This document shows positions 30,101 through 43,000 of a stretch of DNA of 64,000 bases, piece by piece; position 1 is the first letter of the stretch, and every line of letters begins with the position of its first letter. The notes beneath the pieces are model-generated. The model did no database searches. It saw nothing but the letters and a program-made list of their open reading frames with translations, and was not told the origin of the DNA. Made by a program: the position numbers and the translations under genes. The DNA is from Hemicentrotus pulcherrimus (Eukaryota > Echinodermata > Echinoidea > Camarodonta > Strongylocentrotidae), in contig BEXV01000551.1 of NCBI GenBank assembly GCA_003118195.1, forward strand, positions 117,388-181,387, written 5' to 3'.

Positions 30101-33100
30101 ATTCTTCATTTTATTAGAAATCAGGAAAAATATAAGCATTTCCTTCAAAGAGATTTAAAATTAGAGGTACTCATTCAGGTTCAAAATAAATTAACTACTG
30201 TTAAATATCAATTTGTCTATTCTTATACCAAAAGTATGGTGCAATCTTTGAAGGCCTTTTATGGTGTAGAATTGAGTTGACTGTGAGGCAAATACTGAAA
30301 ATAGTACCACTTACTGATAGTGACTATTTACAGTAGCGCATCTTTTACATAGACGTGAAATGGAAGAATTCATAAGAAATAAAATTGAGTTCTGGTCGTA
30401 AGATTGCGCTGTGAAAGAAACTGTTTGAAAGCCGTACATACATTTTCTTGCAATATTTTGGATATGAAGGCATCCAAAGAGCAATCAATTTCAATAAACG
30501 CTTTTTATCTTGACATTCTTCCAAACTGACATGAAAGGAACGGCAAATCTCACAAATAATTTTATCCTAATCAGAGCGTAACCTTCTTTTTAATTGATAT
30601 ATTGGACACAGAAATAGCCGCGTACGGAGAGTTTCGGCCACCAGGGGCTAAGGAAAAACCAGAGGGTACATGTCATTTGAATCATCTCTTGGAGCTAGAA
30701 GGACATGAACTCTGTGTAAAAAGAGACAAATCAATGCTCTTCTGGCACCTTGTGGACAAAATGAATGCAGCCCCTGTTTTATGTCTGAAGTTATGGGGAA
30801 CAAGCAATATTTAAAATGTTTTTGCTTTGAAAATAAAACTAATTTAGCCATTATTACCTCTCATGAGCTGTAAACAAAGTAACAGCTACTTCACATAGTT
30901 CCAGTAATAACTCAAGTTATTAGTACATGTGACAAAGACTCATTAAGGATATATAAAGAGTCAAGATATATCCCCAAAGAAAAGTAAATTAATAAATATG
31001 TTTTGCAGAAAATGTAGGCAGAATTTCAAATTTTTGCAAAGTTAAGAACAGACTTTGATTTAAAAAAAAATAAAAAAATTCTACATACCAAAATAATGGA
31101 CTTCATATCAAGTGAATATTTGATGATATGATTTTTTTTTATTCAGAATCATTTGAACTCTTTTTACACTTAAAAATAGTGCCCCTACCATACACAAAAA
31201 TTGTTGTGTATTTTCTCCCTGTTCCAAAGGTGCAATTGGAACAAAAATATGATTTTATAACAAATAAAATGTCATTTATTTGGCAGAAATTCCAGCGTAT
31301 GGAGAGATTGATAGATCTGCAAAAAGAGCTACTCCTAAATCTGACCCAGCTGATGGTACGTGTCGGACTGTTCAAAGCTTTAAATTAACCTATACACATA
31401 AATTAGCATTCATTACACAGCAGTGACATACGTTAAACTCTGCATAAGCCAATTCTGTTCGGACCGTAATAACAAAAAGTGTGGCATGTGAAATTTGACT
31501 TTGGAAGTGTAAAGAACTCATGTTTTGCAAGTTTGGTCAAAAAAATGGATTCAACTTAGTGCGACCTTGATTTATGCAGAGTTGGGAACCCTTTAACTGT
31601 CTATTTAATCACACTCCATTTAGAGCATGTAATATATATATTAATGGGCAAGTCCACGGTATTTTGTCACATAAGGCAATATTTTTTTTGTTACTTTTCC
31701 TGATCATTGTTCCAAGTTAATATCCTCAAAGCTTGGAAACAAGGAAAATAGCTCCCCCAGTGGTCATTTTTGTCCGTTCTTGACTATTCTCAGTGATACA
31801 TGGTATGGACACCAAAATACTATATACTGTGGATTTGCCATTATTAGCTTGTGTATACATTTCTTAGTTCCTTTACAAGATGCAATAATATTATCGTGCA
31901 TCAGGTACATGTAGTGTCAAGAGGACAGATAAAGAGCCTCATATTTACTGTTTGTAGAATTAGAATAGCTAATTCATATACTTGAGTACTCTAGTGTTTA
32001 GACTAACCAAATTTCTGGATGAAACAATTGTTTCCCCTTGCATTTCCCCTGATATTTACACTGTGAGTAGAATTAGAATCGCTACTTCATATATTTGCGG
32101 ACTACAGTGTTCACACTGCCCAAATGTATGAATGAAACAATCTTTTCCCTTATATTTAAACTGTGAGTAGAATTAGAATCGCTACTTCATATACTTCAGG
32201 ACTAGAGTGTTCACACTGACTAAGTGTATGAATGAAACAATCTTTTCCCTTATATTTACACTGTGTTCAGAATTAGAATCGCTTCTTCATATACTTCAGG
32301 ACTAAAGTGTTCACACTAAGTGTCTGAATGAAACAAATCTTTCCATTATATTTACACTGTGAGTAGAATTAGAATAGCTACTTCATATCCTTGAGGACTA
32401 GGTTGTTTAGACTAACCAAGTGTCTGGATTAAACAATTGTTTCTCCTTGCATTTCCCCTGATATTTACACTGTGTGCAGAATTAGAATTGCTACTTCATA
32501 TACTTCAGGACTAGAGTGTTCACACTGACTAATTGTCTGAATGAAGCGAATCTTTTTCCTTATACCATGGACACATGTCATATGCTTAGTCCTTTATTGC
32601 ATCACTACAATGATGCAAGAAAGACTAAGCATATGACATAATCATAGTACTTAAGCTATTTATATCAATAACAAGTTACAATAACTGTTATAAGCTACCG
32701 GTACTGAAATAGTGGCTTTTGATTGGCTGACAGCGAATTTCCGAGTTCTAGCATTTGTTATTGATATTGTTATTCAGAAGCACCAGCATATGGAGTGGTC
32801 AATAGAACTTCTAAAAAGCCTCCAGTGGCAGCACCAGGATCAGAGGGTAGGTCTCTCAGACTTATTCATAAATTCAAACAAATACATCCTTTGACTTTCT
32901 GTGGCACACAAAGTTGGAATGGTCTCATTTGCTCTTCATAATTAAAATACACTGCAGACATATTTTTAGCAGTGTTAGAAAGGTTACAATGCATCCATTA
33001 CTCCAAATATACTTGTAAGCGTAGTAGATAGACATGACACGTAGAGGTGCATGAGTTAACATGATTAAGATTCATGTAAGGTCTTATATCGTATTATGTA

Positions 33101-33992
33101 TTTTCATGTCCATTTTCTCATGAGAGATATATCCATGTCAGCTCTTATGAGATGCATGAGTTCACATGATTATGATTCATGTAAGGTCCTATATCGTGTA
33201 TGCATTTTCATGTCCACTTTCTCATGACAGATATATCCATCTAAGCTCTTATGAGGTGCATGAGTTCACATGATTAAGATTCATGTAAGGTATTGTATCG
33301 TATATGCATTTTCATGTCCACTTTCTCATGAGAGATATATCCATCTAAGCTTTAATGAGGTGGTGAGTTCACATGATTATGATTCATATAAGGTCTTATA
33401 TTGTATATGCATTTGTATGTCCTGTTTATTTGGAGAGAGGTCCTTGGAAGCTCTTGTGAGGTGCATGAGTTCACAAGACTATGATTCATATATTAAGGTC
33501 TTACATTATATACTGGTATGCACTTTCAGCTCCACTTTCTCATGAGAGATATATCCATGGAAGCTTGTGTGAGGTGCATGAGTTCACATGATTATGATTC
33601 ATATAAGGTCTTATATCGTATATGCATTTTTCATGTCCAGTTCATTATGAGAGAGGTACGTGGAAGCTNNNNNNNNNNNNNNNNNNNNNNNNNNNNNNNN
33701 NNNNNNNNNNNNNNNNNNNNNNNNNNNNNNNNNNNNNNNNNNNNNNNNNNNNNNNNNNNNNNNNNNNNNNNNNNNNNNNNNNNNNNNNNNNNNNNNNNNN
33801 NNNNNNNNNNNNNNNNNNNNNNNNNNNNNNNNNNNNNNNNNNNNNNNNNNNNNNNNNNNNNNNNNNNNNNNNNNNNNNNNNNNNNNNNNNNNNNNNNNNN
33901 NNNNNNNNNNNNNNNNNNNNNNNNNNNNNNNNNNNNNNNNNNNNNNNNNNNNNNNNNNNNNNNNNNNNNNNNNNNNNNNNNNNNNNNNNNNN

Positions 33993-34032
<40 letters not shown>

Positions 34033-37000
34033 GGGGGGGGGAATGGTGAAAACATTTTGAAACTTCCATCAATGTACTCTCTTCTGAAATGCACTGTTTG
34101 CATCGTATCTTGATGGACTTTTTTTTGAATTTCTTCTGAAAATAAGCTATTTCTGATGAAAAATTATTTACAAACTCAGATATTCTTCTTGTCATAAATA
34201 TGTCTCCACAGGCACTGTTCTAGAAATTTTGCTGCTCCCAGCTACATGGACATTGTGTCACACCAGCTTATCATTAATGATAATATATAACTTTATCAGG
34301 TGCTTAATAAAGCGCATTAAAGAGACAAATACAGAAATGGAAGAGAGAGAGAGAAAGGGAGAGATTGAGAAAGAGGGAGACAATTTCACTACTACTATTG
34401 CTACAAATACTAGTGCTGCAACTACTTCTTTTCCTACTACTACTCCCACATCACTACTTCTACTTCCACTGATGACGTGATTACCTTAAAAGATTTGTTT
34501 GTTGTGGTTGTGAAAGTGCCCATGGTAGAAGCTTCTTGCATGTTGACGGGGAGATTGTACATTGATTCTGTGATTTCTTTTTGTTTACAGGATTGTACGG
34601 CGTTGTTAATAAGCCAGCTAAGAGTCCCAAACCGAAACTTATGCCGAAACCTGATGGTGCGTGTCTTATCATTTTATCATCTTTCTTCTCTCATGTAAAT
34701 ATGTATGTAGCTAGAGGGTGACATATCGTTTGCTCTTGTATGAACCAACTAATCTGTACTTTTAATATGAAGTTAATTTCATGTAAAATTTATCTATGGA
34801 ATTTAATCACCTGAACAATTGCATTAACATTTTCGAGGATTTTATTTTCTCATGATATCCTGAAATTTAAGTTTTCACATGTTACCAGTCGACTTTAGAA
34901 AACCCTTAACCATTTACAGTCAAACCTGCTCTAGCGACCACCTGTCTACAAAGAGCACATTTTTTGTTTCCCTTGAAAATGGTTTCTCATTGAAAAATGT
35001 GCAAAAGGAACCTGCCTAACAAGACTACCTGTCTGCAAAGACCACCTTTTGTGTTTCCCTTGGGCGGTCGCTATAGACAGGTTTGAAAGTATAAGAAATT
35101 GCTTTGCATGTATAAGAAGCATTTAAATTTTTTCCTAACTTTAAAATATTTTTCCATGTGTCCAGCGTTATACGGAACTGTGAACAAGCCGCCCAAACCT
35201 TCTCCATTCTCGACCCCAGGATCTGAACTTCAGGGTTCGTCAATCATTGATTTCTTTGACTTCTTCCTCAAACCCACAATGCATTGCCAGAGAAACTTGA
35301 TCAGAATTCCAATAGCCTGGGACAGTTCATTTAAGAAATACTAATATAAGAAAGGGAGTTTCATTTTTTCCCTCTTATTGATCTGGATAATAATAAAAAC
35401 ATGGTTTTAAACTTTTTACTGGATTTCTAGCAGTGAATAAAGCATAATATTGCCAATTTGATGATTCTTCCAGTAGTCCTGAAAAAAACATGAACATACC
35501 GTACTTAACATGTTTACTAGGGTATTCCTTCAAGTATCAATAAAAGCATCTTTTTTTGCTGGATTTCTGGCAGTAAATGAGGAATAAAATTGCCAATTTG
35601 AAGATTTGACCAGTAGTTGTGACAAACATGTTAAGTTGTTAACACTTTGCATTTATATGAACATGAAAAAATGCAATTTATACCAGGGTACGAATTCCTT
35701 AAAGTTTTTCTGGTAATGTATTCATTTGATTTTGTGGTTGATTTTGCACTTTCTTCATTGATCATATCTTTATTTCTTCCTTATTTTTTTTCATTGGTAT
35801 GGTTCACCTTTGTACATGAGCATCTCAACATCATGAATCTGCCATGTTGTATTCATCTCTAGATCAAGTCTTTTGCTGAGCAAAATTGGAGAAGCAAAGA
35901 AATTCACTCTCTATATGTTGCAGTTAAGAAGTCAACAAAGGGGTGATTAACATTTGCCCATTTGAGCACTTTTGTGTGTTGATAAACTGTAAACTTTTGA
36001 ATAGTTTTTGTTGAAAGGGGAAAGATAAAAAGAAAATAAAACTAGAAAAAAAACAGTCAAGCCAGTCAATTGAGGCCCTAAAAGGGAAACAGAAAATGGC
36101 CACTGTAGACAGGTGGTCTTTCTAGACAAGTTCTACAACACACAATTCTAACTTCATAGAGACTGTAGAGACATAGTATATAGGCACAGTAGATGGGTGG
36201 CCTTAAGAGAGAGACATCTTGTACTGTTTTCCCTGAGAATGAGGCTGGGATCAAACATACATGTAGCTTGTATTGCGTGTGATGGGAAGTGCAGTGTTGT
36301 CCATGTGAACGTGCAGTGTTGTCCATGTGAACGTTGCTCTAGCTATTGCTTTTATGCAGGTCTTGTGGGAACCACTGGAATGTATAAGGAAGCAGACGAG
36401 AGCCAAGGGAAGGAGGGTGTGTTCACATTTGCTCTTGTTACACTTCTTCTAAATTTGCTTTTCTTCTGAATTTGCTTTTGTTTGACTTTATGCACATTCC
36501 TTAAAAAACTCATCAACCAAAACAAAACAAAAGTTGAATATAGCACCTAATAGAAGGAACTGAATTGTTGACATTAATATCTTGGGTGATTAGTTTCATT
36601 TTCTCTCTCAATGCATTATGCCTTTGTTTTTCTTTTCATAATACATGTATGTGATTGTGCAATCAGTCATAAGTAAAATCATTTCTTAAAAAACATTTTT
36701 ATATCAATGGAAAGCTGAATGAAACGTAAAATACAAATATAAAGAAATAACAAATATTTTACCTGTCAGTTTTGCACAAAAGCAAATCAAAATCTACTTT
36801 TTTTTCATCCCTCAAAATAACGGGTCGACAACTGCCTATTTTAGATTTCAAATTTTTAGAGAGCATATGAATTGTTATTGATACTATGTAATAATTTATC
36901 GTTTATAAGCTTTCTGTTGATATATAATTCTTCTATTTTTCTTTAAAACTTCTGAGAGGGTCTTTAAGCTTTTGCCAATCAGGCTTGCCTTTAACTCACA

Positions 37001-40000
37001 CTAAATCGGACCTCCATTTTGATTTGCTACTGCTAGATTTTGGTCTTTGCATGTTGGGTTTTTGAAGAATTTTTCATGCACACTTCACACAATTCATTGT
37101 TTCTTTCATTTGCAGTGGAAGTGACCTTTAAAATCATCATTTCTTTCAAACATTTTATTTTCAGAGTTCTCTTCTGAAACCATCTCCTTTGATGAACCCC
37201 CATTTAAGTGGTTCATTAAATTTCATATTTTCTTGCAGTTTCTTTAATTTGTTTGAGATTTTTAAAATGTTGTCATTTGTATAACCTTAATTCTTTTGAA
37301 GGTGTGATGCTATCATGAGTGAGAGTGTACAATCATTTTCTCCCCTGAAACTTCTTATTTCTTTCTAGCTTGTGTTGTATTGTATCCCTTCTATTCATTC
37401 GATCTTTGTTCCAAAGTCTCCTTTGCGGATTAAGGACCTTTTTGAGAGTGGATTTTACAGTTTTTCTTGAGCTTCGTTATCTAACTTTTCTCATGTCTAA
37501 TGTTTCTGCACACATCAACTTATCTTTTTTTTTCTTTAACTACTTTCAAATGGAAATATAAAAATATCATGCAGTTTCAGCATTTAACATCATTTTGAAT
37601 AAGTAAAGATAAACGAATGCTGCTTACTTTCTTCCTGGTTGCCAATTTGGCCGGTGTTTTTAAAATCTATTGCCTTGATTTTTTTCTTGCCACTTTTACT
37701 CTTCTCTTACGGCTATCAAATGAACATACTGAAAAATGCAATATAGCTCTGTGATGGTTACATCATATATAACTACGGGATGCACAGTCTTTAATATGAC
37801 TAGTTGCCAAACTACTCGGGCTTTCTGATTCAAAATCTCATTGTGCTCCAGTGACTTAATGAAGGCTTCTTAACGTGGATGCTTGTATACAATTGTGTCT
37901 CTGTATTTCATGTTCATGTTGCAAGCATCTTCAGATATAACGTTAATTAATGATTCCTTCTGCTTCTCTGCGGTTTAAATAATGACATTTATTGCACTCC
38001 AATACTCTAAGAGCCTACATCTACAGTCAAATCAATTATTCATACCCATACCAACTTGTATGTGAAAAGTTGATATGTCCCTATTCATATCCTTAAGAAT
38101 TTAACATCCTTAAAGAATTTAACATATTAAAACATACATCTAAAAGTATTCAGCAAAGGCCCTAATTCAACCAGTCCACCTTTATCTCTTGGGTTATGAA
38201 ATAACTAAAAGAAGATCAAATTTACAATGGGTATGAATAATTAAAATGACAAATGTATGCCTTATCTATTCGCTCACAGTTGCTCTCTAAAGAATGATGC
38301 ATAGTTCACTGATGAAAGCTATACAGAAAAAGCCGACAGACAAAAAAAGAAATGTTCTATTAAACAGCTTTTCTACTGTATTTGTTATAACTTCCAATGT
38401 GGGCCTCGATGCTATTATATGTCCAGCCCATTGAGCTAATTTTTCCCCTCATCAATGTGTGTTTACTGTTATTCTAAATATCACAAATAATAGGCAAGGG
38501 AAATGGGTTTCTTGCTCCATTCAATGAATCACTGCTGAATTACAGTTCTGACAATTATATCCGTAAATAAATTAGTTTCAGTATTATTAATGTACCTTTA
38601 AATCTATGAGATGGTAAGTAAACATGATTCAGTTAGTCATTTCTGCTCATGATCAGATAATACATATGCAAATGAAAAATGAATGAATTGCTTCAGTCTA
38701 AACTTATGACTTACCCCATGTACTTGCTATTATATGTTTTGTTTTATTAAGAAAATTGTGCTATTTGATTTAAGTGTTTATCATAAGAGATGCTATGTTT
38801 ACATGTTAGTTGCCAAAATTATGAAAATGGACCGGTAATCAGTTATACCAATCAGTACTCACTACTCTACTTGCTTCATATTTATCTAAGAAAAGGGGTG
38901 TCCGTCTTAAATTAATTACTCTTAGTTTATAACTTTGATAAACAATTCACTATTTATAGAGGGCAGTGATATAAGCTTAACCTTTGACCTTTTTAAAACT
39001 TAACTTCGTTTCCTTGTAGATCTTTACGGAACTGTAGACAAGTCTCGTAAGACCAAAGAAGAACCGCAATCAGTTGACGTTTCGGCACAACCAGAGGGTG
39101 CGATTTCTAATATGACATCACTTTTTTTGTGCTTGTATATATTATGAATGATGCCTTAAATTAATTGCAGTTTTGGAAATTAGTTGCACATAACATGCGC
39201 TTGACTGACTTAATAGCTCATATTAACATTGGAAACTTAGACACCCGCTGTGAGACTTAAGGGCAGTATTGCATGTACTTGTAATTTTTGAACCTGTCGT
39301 GGTGTTGTGGATACGTCACCGGACTGTGGATCACATGGTTCGTGGGTTAAGTCCCGCTGCAGCACTAATGTCCTTTGGCAAGACATTCATATACATTCCC
39401 CACTCTTCACCCAGGTGATGTAAAGGAGTACTCGGTAGGAAGAAATACCTTGAATGACGGAGCACGTCATCAGGGTAGCTCGGCCAAGGGCAGGGTTCAA
39501 CCCAGGACCTAGAAACATTATTGCTACGCGCTTTATTAATTATACTTTTGTTCTTTTAAAAGGAGTTAAAACCCTTCTTTTTATAAATTGACATGTCAAC
39601 CCGTTGACTACTGAATTATCTTATTCCCATAGGCTTAACACACGGACCACCAGGTTCCCGTAAGCAATGGGTTAAATATGTATTAATCTTTATGTACATA
39701 GCTTGAAGTTCTGTTGTATATTTCACTATACCTAACACTAAGATGCATTATGATAATGTCACTAATACATATTGCAGTTGTACATATCTTGATCAACTAT
39801 TGTTTTGGTAATTTCCCTATGAACAGATTTTCTACATCAATATCTTTCTCTGACTGCTATTTCAATTCTTCAATTGATCTTTCTTTTTAAAACTCGGTAT
39901 AAAGTGTCTGAGTCTCTTTGAGCATGTTTGATATGGATTCTTTTATATATTTTTTCAACCTCTCTTTCCAGTCTTTTCCTTCTCTATGGAATATTACTTT

Positions 40001-43000
40001 CAATATATTTCACATCTTTTGTTTTCTAGATACAAAAAATTACCAACAAAAAGGACTTTTAGCTATACCTACTCATTCTGATGCCCTTTGTCTGTTTTCT
40101 TTTGATACATTTATATAAACCTATCTTTATTTCTCTTTCTGTCTCTCTTTCTTCCTCTCTCTGTCTCTCTGTCTCTCCTCTGTCTCCTCTGTCTTTCGTT
40201 CTCTTGGTTCTACTGTCAATACTATTCACTACTCCACATCATTTACTTCTATTGATTTATTTGCATAAATTTGCTTGCACTAATCATTGTTATTTGCATA
40301 GGACATTGACCTATTGATTGTTAAAATCTAATCAGCCATTCTTAACAATAAATATACAAATAAATAAAGAATAAATAAATAGATAGAAAGTAAACAATGA
40401 ATAGATAATGAACAAATAATATTTATTTCTAAAAAAATATATAAATTGATAAATATTCTAAATAAATAATAGGTGATTAAATAAATGATTAATTATAATG
40501 CATGTAATCAGGTCATTATGACCTTCCATGTTCAATGTCCGATAAATTATCTTGGGGTCTGTCATATTTAGAAACGATGCATGTTCAAAATGTTAGTTTT
40601 GGTGAATTGATATCTTTCTCACATTATTCTCCCATGATAGTTTGCACGTACTGTAGGCCTACACGTAGACATAATATCTTGATTTTCACATTCTTTCCTC
40701 ATCTCGCTGTTACATCATTTCCTACAATTTTTTTGATACAAATACATGCTTGATGGAAACTCTAACTTGCTATATCAAGGCTTGATATTTCATAATTTGT
40801 TTTTCTACTCCTAAATCCTAACCTTCATAACTCCTTCCTGAGCTCTTATGGGAATAACATGTTCATCAATTATTCAATCAATTTTTTTGAGAAAAAAATT
40901 GAACTGTGCCTACTAACGATAATTAAGAGTATTCATAAAATATGGAATAGCCTCAATTTTTTTTTAGGGTTATGCATATATGGATATATATACATTTGTA
41001 TACATATTTAAACATGTATATATAAAGTGTATATGCATGTTTTTTTGCATGTGATAACATTCTCAAACAAAACGTTTTCATATATTTATGCTTTTTGAGA
41101 TGTACAAGTACATCTTACTTGTAGTAACAGACTTTTTCACATGTATCATTGCAATTATGAAGCGAAAAAAAAAACGCAGAATTGTTTTTCATTATATGAC
41201 TTAATTAGAAGTAGGTTGTATGAAAGGAAAAGTAAGTTGCTCCACATGAATGAAAAAAAAGAAAAGAAAGTAAATCTGACAAAACACTAAACAAACCAGT
41301 AAAGAAGCAACTTCACACACTTTCTGCACTAGATATGGCTTAGCTGTTTGGTCTCAATAACTAGTGAATCAGAGCCTAAACAATTATGACAGATGCACGA
41401 GTAAAAAAATGCAAACATTTCTGCACACACTGTCTCTTTATGTTTCATGACTACCGTAGAAATGTTTGACGCTAGGTATTTTTGAAAGGGAAATGAGGTT
41501 CAAAATCATTTAAATTGGCAACGCAATGAGAGATTTTATGAAAGAAAATGGTTTACGATCAACATTTGACATTTCCATTTTTTGACTACCGGTATGCTAT
41601 TACCCAGGCATGTTTATTGTTGCCAATGTGAAGAACAGAATGAGATCAATTAAGCCCTGAAAATAAATCCTGTCTTGAAAAGGTTATTATTCGTTTCAAG
41701 TTAGACTAGTAAGCCTGTGCTACAATTCTGAAATCATCTTCAAGCAGATAATGAATATTTAATGTTTGTTCATGACTGTAGACATGTATGCGGTGGTTGA
41801 CAGGCAACGCAAGCCGGCCGAGCAAAAGCCGTCTCCGGATGAGCCTCCCCCAGACGGTCTGTTTAGATCTTCATTTTGATTTTTTTGTCATATTAGTCTC
41901 TTACAATGTAGTTCTTTATCTTCATCTAATCTCACTTTAAGTTACCACATAGCAACTTACCTATCTCTAGTATATAGTAGTATATAACATCCTCAGTTTA
42001 GAATAGATGTTGATGTGATGCTATCTAGACTTGCAAGTAGAGTTCTAATTTTAGCACTTTCTCAGTATAGCCACCTGATAGATATAGGTAAATACATATA
42101 TATTGACACTGACACTGCCTCAAACTAGTGTATGGGTTTCAACTGGGTGTAACCGGCTTGAACTGGTTGAAACTGGATTATGTATATGTCACTCAAACTT
42201 ACATATACATGAACACTGGATGATTGTTGGTGGTTTATGCATTTCTAAATGTAGAACTGATATATTTTACACTGACACTGATGTTCAACAGGGCATTGTT
42301 TCACAAAACCGTCATAAGTACAAGTTCAAAGATATCCTATTCAAACGAGTATAATAAAATGAACATTAGTTTGAATGAGATGTCGCAGAACTGGTACTTG
42401 TGTCAGTTTCAAGAAACGCTGTCCAGTAGCACATGGTTTTCTTGAGATCATCCAAACACTTGATCACTTGATCACTTGATCACTGGATCACTTGATGCAC
42501 TTACATGTACATGTAGACTGTTTTGCACTTGCGTAATCTTACTCCTTCATCCACACTGGGTAAAATGTGTAGGCCTGCCAGTTGAATCAACAGGTTTTGT
42601 TCTTATGCTTATTATCTTCCTTCTCTCTTTATCTTTTTTTGTATGATATCGAGAAGAATGCATGAAGTGTGGTCATTTCTTGTAGCTTTTTTAGCTGTAT
42701 ATTTACCACATACCACCTTAACATATATTACTAACATACAGTCAAACCTGCTTTTAATAGTGACCACCTGTCTACAAAGACCACATTTTTTGTTTCCCTT
42801 GAAATTGGTTTCTCATTGAAACATGTACTAAAGGAACTTGTCTACAAAGACCACTTGTAGTGTTTGCCTTGGGCGGACGCTAGGGACAGGTTTGACTGTA
42901 CTTGTAAATATACTTGTAAAAAATGTGGAAAATTTATCTTTAATGTGGAAAATTTATCTTTAATGTCTGTGTACCTACAACCTTTTACCTTTATCAAATA

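Larger units (their letters stand above)
31356..32777 (+). other. intron 18
   Basis: Holds a tandem array (31943-32565), a hairpin (32576-32638) and a truncated family B MITE (32663-32772) that reaches the exon 19 acceptor region. Confidence 0.75.
32847..34590 (+). other. intron 19 with assembly gap
   Basis: Contains a tandem array (33042-33668), a 324-base N gap (33669-33992) and a T/G homopolymer. A cassette exon could hide in the gap. From 34341 to 34470 there is a simple GAGA/ACTACT-rich segment. Confidence 0.7.

Noticed and set aside
33518..34195. Open frames crossing the first N gap
   Set aside because: They exist only because N translates as X; poly-T gives a Phe or Lys run.
34212..34300. 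Open phase-1 stretch after TCTCCACAG
   Set aside because: Good acceptor, but the translation (TVLEILLLPATWT...) is hydrophobic and unlike the linker, and there is no matching donor in phase 1.
39634..39660. Possible 24-nt exon GLTHGPPG
   Set aside because: Too short and the donor gttccc is poor; chance occurrence.
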